Positions 15,192 through 19,560 of a stretch of DNA of 19,560 nt are shown here, in pieces. Position numbers and translations under genes: made by a program. Source of the stretch: JBDSTZ01 sp039927975 (GTDB lineage Bacteria > Pseudomonadota > Gammaproteobacteria > Burkholderiales > Burkholderiaceae_D); contig JBDSTZ010000654.1 of NCBI GenBank assembly GCA_039927975.1, positions 1-19,560 on the forward strand, in the 5' to 3' direction. Numbering within the stretch: the stretch's first letter is position 1; each line of letters begins with the position of its first letter. Under the pieces are notes generated by a model, which saw only the letters and a program-made list of their open reading frames with translations, was not told where the DNA came from and ran no database searches.

Positions 15192-17606
15192 TCAGCGCCG
15201 CGCCGCCGCAATCTGCTCCAGCGCCCCATGCAGGCAGCCGAGGTCGACCGGCTTGACGAAGTGGTGCGAAAACCCCGCCGCCTTCGACAGCACCCGGTCG
15301 TGCGCCTGGCCGTAGCCGGTCAGCGCGATGAGCACCGCGGCGCGCGTGTCGGCGTGCGCTTGCAGGCGCCGCGCCAGCGCATAGCCGTCCATGTCGGGCA
15401 GGCCGATATCGAGCACGAAGGCGTCATACCGGCGCAGAAGCGCTTCCTTGAGCGCCGACTGGCCGTTGTGCGCGACAAACACCGCGTGGCCCAGCACCCG
15501 AAGCAGTTCCGCCAGGGTGTCGGCGGCGTCGACGTTGTCGTCGACCACCATCAGCGTCAGTCCACCAGCCTCGCCGGCCTCGCTGGCGCGGTCCGCCGGC
15601 GCCGCCTGTGCACCAGCTTGCGCCAGCGGCAGCACCACCTTGAAGATGCTGCCGTGACCGATGCCGGCGCTGTAGGCGCCGACACTGCCGCCATGCAGCT
15701 CCATGATGCTCTTGACCAGCGCCAGTCCCAGTCCCAGCCCGCCTTGCGAGCGATCCGGCGTGCGTTCGCCCTGGGTGAACAAGTCGAAGATGCGCGGCAG
15801 CAGCGCCGGGTCGATCCCCAGGCCGTTGTCGCCGATGCTGATCTCGACCTGCTCGTCGTGCGTCTCCACCGACAGCGAAATGGCGCCGCCCTGGGCGGTG
15901 TACTTGGCCGCGTTGTTGAGCAGGTTGCTGATCACCTGCACCAGGCGCAGGCGGTCGCCGTTGACCACCGGATGGGCCGATCCCATATAGGTGGTCAGGG
16001 CGTGGCCGCGCGATTCGATCAGCGGGCGCGCCTGTTCCACCGCGTGGTTGACGATGGCCTTGAGGTCGAGGTGTTCGTTGTTCAGTTCCACCAGACCGCG
16101 CGTGACCCGCGAGACGTCGAGCAAATCGTCCACCAGCCCGGTCATGTGCGTGACCTGGCGCGTGATGATGTCGCCGGCCTGCTTGAGCAGCGCCGGATTG
16201 GCGCCGCCCATCGACAGCAGCTGGGCCGCCGTGCTGATCGGCGCGAGGGGGTTGCGCAGCTCGTGCGCGAGCATGGCCAGGAATTCATCCTTGCGGCGGT
16301 CGGCTTCGCGCAGGTCGGCCTCGGCCTTGACCCGCTCGGTGATGTCGAGCGTGACCCCGCGCATTGTGCGCGGCGTGCCGCCGGCGTCGCACTGCACCGT
16401 GCCGCGCACGTCGAGCGAGATCTGCTTGCCGTTGTCGGGACGGGTAAACCGCAGCACCGCCTGGTAGCCGCTCCTGGTGTCGATTGCGTGCTGGTGCGCG
16501 TGGCGCATCATGACCTGGTCGTCCGGGTCGATCGACTCGTACAGTTCGTCGATGGTGTCGGCGCTGCGGCCGAGCACCTCGACCACATTGTCCGAGAAGA
16601 CGATCCGGCGCGAGTCCAGCTGCCAGTCCCACACCACCATGCGCGCCGCCTGCATGCCCTGGTGCAGCCGCTCCTCGCTCTCGCGCTGGGCGTCCTGCGC
16701 CTCGAACGCTTCGGTGACGTCGTAGCCCTGGGCGAAAATGCCGACGATCTGGCCGTCCTTGGCACGGTAGGGCTGGTACACCAGGTCGATATTGCGCTTC
16801 TCGGTCGGGCCGCCGCGCAGCCGCTGGATCGACACCGGGATGCCGCGCCCGCTCCACGGCTCGCCGGTCGTGTAGACGCGCCCGAGCAGTTCCTCGAAAC
16901 CCTGGCCGGCGATGTCGGGCAGGGCCTCGAACACCGGCTTGCCGACGATTTGGCGATGGCCGACCAGCTGGTAATAGGCCTCGTTGACCATCTCGACCAC
17001 GAAGTTCGGCCCGGTCAGCACCGCGACGAAGCCGGGCGCCTGGTTGAACAGATTGCGCAAGTGGCCGCGCTCGTCGTTGAGAATGCGCGACACCGCCTCG
17101 TTCATCTGGGCCCGGTTGAAGTCCTCGTCGAAGCCGCGCGCCTGGTTCTCGGCCTGCTGATTGAGATCGAGCACCGGTCGCTTGGTCTCGCGGTTCAAGC
17201 GGTACATTTCGGTGACGTCGATCGCGTTCTGGATGATCAGCGTCACCGCGCCCGCGTTGTCGCGCACCGGCGTGTGCACGGTGCTCCAGAAGCGCTCCTC
17301 GAATTGCACCCCCTGCGCGCCGCGGATCGGCACCGCGTAGCGCAGGAAGGCGGTCGAATCGGGTTTGCAGCTGGTCACCGCGCGCTGCACCGAACGGCGG
17401 ATCTCGTCCTGGTTGGTGGTGTCCGGATCGTCCGGATTGATGGGGAAGGCTTCGAAGGCGTGGCGACCCACGATGTCGTCCAGGCTGCGCGCGACCATGC
17501 GCAGATAGGCGTCGCTGGCGGCGACGATGGTCAGCTCGGGCGTGAACACCAGGTAGGGGTAGGGGGAGTGGCGGAAGATCGCCTGGTAGTCGCTCGATGT
17601 GATCAT
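15192..17606 (-). CDS. Hybrid histidine kinase, three PAS domains plus HisKA, HATPase and receiver
   Basis: This 804-residue protein has no membrane segment and is predicted to be cytoplasmic. It has three PAS-type sensor regions at about residues 7-132, 183-300 and 315-428; the last two are followed by the DVTEAFEAQ and DITERVKAEADL linkers typical of PAS kinases. The HisKA H-box is DEFLAMLAHELRNPLAPI with phospho-accepting H448. The ATPase follows: NLLNNAAKYT (561-570, N-box), DNGLGI (593-598) and GGLGLGLALVK (622-632). The C-terminal receiver domain has acidic D689/D690, phosphorylation site D733 in VLDIGLPDMDG, T763 and K785 in FVKPVD. All catalytic motifs are intact. Signal and output partner are unknown; an orphan phosphorelay with a separate Hpt protein or response regulator is expected. 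It is divergent from a related kinase 246 bp away and converges on the glycan locus without obvious functional link. Confidence 0.95.
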   Translation of the reverse strand: MITSSDYQAIFRHSPYPYLVFTPELTIVAASDAYLRMVARSLDDIVGRHAFEAFPINPDDPDTTNQDEIRRSVQRAVTSCKPDSTAFLRYAVPIRGAQGVQFEERFWSTVHTPVRDNAGAVTLIIQNAIDVTEMYRLNRETKRPVLDLNQQAENQARGFDEDFNRAQMNEAVSRILNDERGHLRNLFNQAPGFVAVLTGPNFVVEMVNEAYYQLVGHRQIVGKPVFEALPDIAGQGFEELLGRVYTTGEPWSGRGIPVSIQRLRGGPTEKRNIDLVYQPYRAKDGQIVGIFAQGYDVTEAFEAQDAQRESEERLHQGMQAARMVVWDWQLDSRRIVFSDNVVEVLGRSADTIDELYESIDPDDQVMMRHAHQHAIDTRSGYQAVLRFTRPDNGKQISLDVRGTVQCDAGGTPRTMRGVTLDITERVKAEADLREADRRKDEFLAMLAHELRNPLAPISTAAQLLSMGGANPALLKQAGDIITRQVTHMTGLVDDLLDVSRVTRGLVELNNEHLDLKAIVNHAVEQARPLIESRGHALTTYMGSAHPVVNGDRLRLVQVISNLLNNAAKYTAQGGAISLSVETHDEQVEISIGDNGLGIDPALLPRIFDLFTQGERTPDRSQGGLGLGLALVKSIMELHGGSVGAYSAGIGHGSIFKVVLPLAQAGAQAAPADRASEAGEAGGLTLMVVDDNVDAADTLAELLRVLGHAVFVAHNGQSALKEALLRRYDAFVLDIGLPDMDGYALARRLQAHADTRAAVLIALTGYGQAHDRVLSKAAGFSHHFVKPVDLGCLHGALEQIAAARR

Positions 17607-17852
17607 GATGCAATTTTCGCACGGAAGTGTGTCGTTCTGTCACCTTTTTATTGTTGTGCGGTAAGCATATTTTCACGCGATCCATCCGGGCGGGCGGAGA
17701 GCAACGTGCCGATCTGCGCCCCCAAGGTGCTAAAACTGCTTGCCAGTCTGTTATTATTGGCTTTTGTAAATATTTCAGCGCACTGAATTCCGGCCTGGCC
17801 CGGCCCGCGCTGTCCCAGCCACCGAGTGCCGCTTCCTGCCGCCGCCGAATCC
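17607..17852. other. Divergent intergenic region between the two histidine kinase genes
   Basis: This 246-bp region is AT-richer around 17640-17665 and 17731-17775 and should carry both promoters. On the plus strand TTGCCA (17740-17745) and TGTAAA (17765-17770) are 19 bp apart, too far for a confident sigma70 promoter. No strong ribosome binding site precedes either kinase start. No additional gene is seen. Confidence 0.4.
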
Positions 17853-19560
17853 ATGCGCCTGTCCGATTTCATCGCCATCCACAAAGAGTCGATCCTGCAG
17901 GCCTGGGAAGACTTCGCGCGCACCATTCACGCGTCGAACCTGGAAGCGGCCGGCGCCAGCGTGGCAGGACTGCGCGACCACGCTTCATTCATGCTCGACG
18001 CGATCATCATCGACATCGCCAGCGCCCAGAGCGAGGCCGAGCAGTCGGCCAAGACGCTCGGCCTGGGGCGCCGCGCGGGCGGCGAGACCTACGCCGAAAT
18101 CCACGCCAGCGAGCGCCTGCGGGCCGGTTTCACGATCGACCAGCTGGTCGCGGAATACCGCGCGTTGCGCGCCAGCGTGCTGCGCCAGTGGGCCAGGGAC
18201 CCGGCCAGCGCGCAGCTGACCGACGCCGACGACGTCAACCGCTTCAACGAGGCGATCGACCAGGCGCTGGCCGAATCGGTGGCGCGCTTCGCCCAGATTT
18301 CGGCGGCCGAGATCGACGGCGAACGGCGCCGCCTGGGCGCGATCCTGGCGGCGGCGCCGGTCGGCATCGGCATGGCCGACAAGGATGGCAAGATGGTGAT
18401 GGCCAACGCCGAGAACAAGCGCATCTGGGGCGCCGCGCGCCAGGGGGAGGGCGGGGGCGCGGGCAGGGGCACGGGCGAGGCCGAGGGCGAGGACGAGGGC
18501 GAGCAGGACACCACCGAGTGGATCGGCTGGTGGGCCGACGGCTCGGCGCGCCACGGCCAGCGTCTCGAACCGCACGAATGGGCGGTCGCGCGGGCCGCCA
18601 CCGGCAACGAGGCGGCGCGCGACATCTTCGAGATCGCGCCCTACGGCTCCTCCGGCGAGCGGCGCACGATCCTGATGCAAAGCACGCCGATCCACGACGC
18701 CATCAACAACGTGGTCGGCTCGGTCGTCTCGCAGGTCGACATTACCGACCAGATTCGCACCGAGGCGGCGCTGCGCGAGAGCGAGGCCAAGTTCCGCACC
18801 ATCGCCAACGCAATGCCGCAGATGGTCTGGTCGACTCTGCCGGACGGTTTTCACGACTACTACAACCAGCAGTGGTACGCCTTCACCGGCATGCCGGAAG
18901 GCTCGACCGACGGCGACGGCTGGGCCGCGATTTTCCACCCCGACGACCGCGGGCGTGCCCGCGAGCTGTGGCGCCACAGCCTGGCCAGCGGCGACATCTA
19001 CGAGGTGCAGTACCGGCTGCGCCACCATTCGGGCCAGTACCGCTGGACCCTGGGCCGTGCCATGCCGGTGCGCGACGAATCGAAGAAAATCATCCGCTGG
19101 ATGGGCACCTGTACCGACATCCACGACCAGAAACTGGCCGAGGAACGCCTCAAGGAAGAGAGCCAGCGCAAGGATGAATTCCTGGCGATGCTGGCGCACG
19201 AGCTGAGGAATCCGCTCGCCCCGATCAGCACCGCCGCCCAGCTGCTCAAGTTCGTCGGCGCCGACGGGCAGCGCGTGCGCCAGGCCAGCGAAATCATCTC
19301 GCGCCAGGTCAAGCACATGACCGAACTGGTCGACGACCTGCTCGACGTCTCGCGCGTTACCCGCGGCCTGGTCGAGCTGGAGAACGAACTGCTCGACCTG
19401 AAAGCGGTCGTCGGCGGCGCCGTCGAACAGGTGCGGCCGCTGCTCGAAGCGCGCGGCCACAAGCTGCTGCTGCGCCTGGGCGAGGCCGAGGTCCACGTGT
19501 AGGGCGACCGCACGCGCCTGGTGCAGGTGTTCGCCAACCTGGTCAACAACGCCGTCAAGT
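17853..19560 (+). pseudogene. Sensor histidine kinase interrupted by an in-frame TAG before the ATPase domain (partial at window edge)
   Basis: From ATG 17853 there are 549 codons to TAG at 19500-19502; a GTG at 17826 is an alternative start. Residues 1-150 form an all-helical N-terminal domain resembling the RsbRD_N/RsbT co-antagonist type (SILQAWEDFAR, GFTIDQLVAEYRALRASVLRQW). A PAS-like region (160-300) contains a Gly/Glu-rich insert, and a well-formed PAS/PAC follows at 308-430 (NAMPQMVWSTLPDG, RWMGTCTDIHDQK). The HisKA H-box has H449 in LAHELRNPLAPI. The stop falls after EAEVHV, yet the same frame continues GDRTRLVQVFANLVNNAVK to the window end, which is the start of the HATPase domain with its N-box. 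The intact paralogue reads through this point (VVNGDRLRLVQVISNLLNNAAK). A one-base change from TAC or CAG, or a sequence error, explains it. As it stands the product lacks an ATP-binding domain and could not autophosphorylate. Confidence 0.8.
18444..18506 (+). repeat. Low-complexity G-rich insert encoding a Gly/Glu-rich loop
   Basis: Within the kinase PAS region, residues 198-218 read GEGGGAGRGTGEAEGEDEGEQ, built from short variants of GGGCGAGG-like units. Flanking sequence (KRIWG before, EWIGWWADGSARHGQRLEPHEWA after) is ordinary PAS text, so the repeat looks like a loop expansion by slippage. Confidence 0.75.

Noticed and set aside
17740..17770. Sigma70 promoter for the plus-strand kinase
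   Set aside because: TTGCCA and TGTAAA are 19 bp apart and the -10 match is poor, too weak to list as a promoter.
15102..17786. Open frame of 894 codons antisense to the hybrid kinase
   Set aside because: All kinase and receiver motifs are on the minus strand. The plus-strand product is repetitive in Arg/Val/His/Asp and carries no motif.

Overview
The window looks like chromosomal DNA of a GC-rich beta-proteobacterium, most likely Oxalobacteraceae (Massilia/Duganella-like). This rests on the style of the protein families (a TonB receptor of the Xanthomonas/Caulobacter type, Tat-exported glycosidases, paired PAS histidine kinases), on strong GC bias at third codon positions from about 3.1 kb onward, and on long open frames antisense to real genes. 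The genus is an inference; no rRNA or tRNA is present to confirm it.

Region 1 (1-3137) is visibly less GC-rich than the rest. It holds two overlapping minus-strand genes: a DUF262 protein with the DGQQR motif, followed by an ABC-type AAA ATPase with a C-terminal TOPRIM-like domain (OLD-like architecture). The composition, the two-gene overlap and the adjacent transposase fragment suggest an acquired module, plausibly an anti-phage defence system. It is the best candidate here for an uncharacterised system. Region 2 (3138-4130) is the 5' part of an IS30-type transposase gene, cut off before its catalytic domain. Its frame runs uninterrupted into a small NTF2-like lipoprotein gene that has its own start and ribosome binding site.

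Region 3 (4224-15090) is a polysaccharide utilisation locus. A LacI regulator and an MFS sugar transporter form a minus-strand operon. Divergent from it is a plus-strand series: TonB-dependent outer-membrane receptor, GH105 unsaturated uronyl hydrolase, GH35 beta-galactosidase and a DUF2264 protein (the family I associate with GH154 beta-glucuronidases). The intergenic region contains a 16-bp near-perfect palindrome with a CG centre, typical of a LacI-family operator, over a possible -10 box, and a separate array of three 14-bp direct repeats. All three enzymes carry twin-arginine signals. The enzyme set fits a galactan backbone or side chain decorated with (unsaturated) uronic acids, such as arabinogalactan or rhamnogalacturonan-I. 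Oligosaccharides would enter through the receptor, be trimmed in the periplasm, and the sugars be imported by the MFS protein under LacI control.

Region 4 (15192-19560) is a divergent pair of soluble PAS histidine kinases with nearly identical HisKA segments. The minus-strand one is a complete hybrid kinase with a receiver domain. The plus-strand one has an in-frame TAG exactly where the ATPase domain begins, after which the same frame continues with recognisable kinase sequence to the window edge. It also has a Gly/Glu-rich low-complexity insert in its PAS region.
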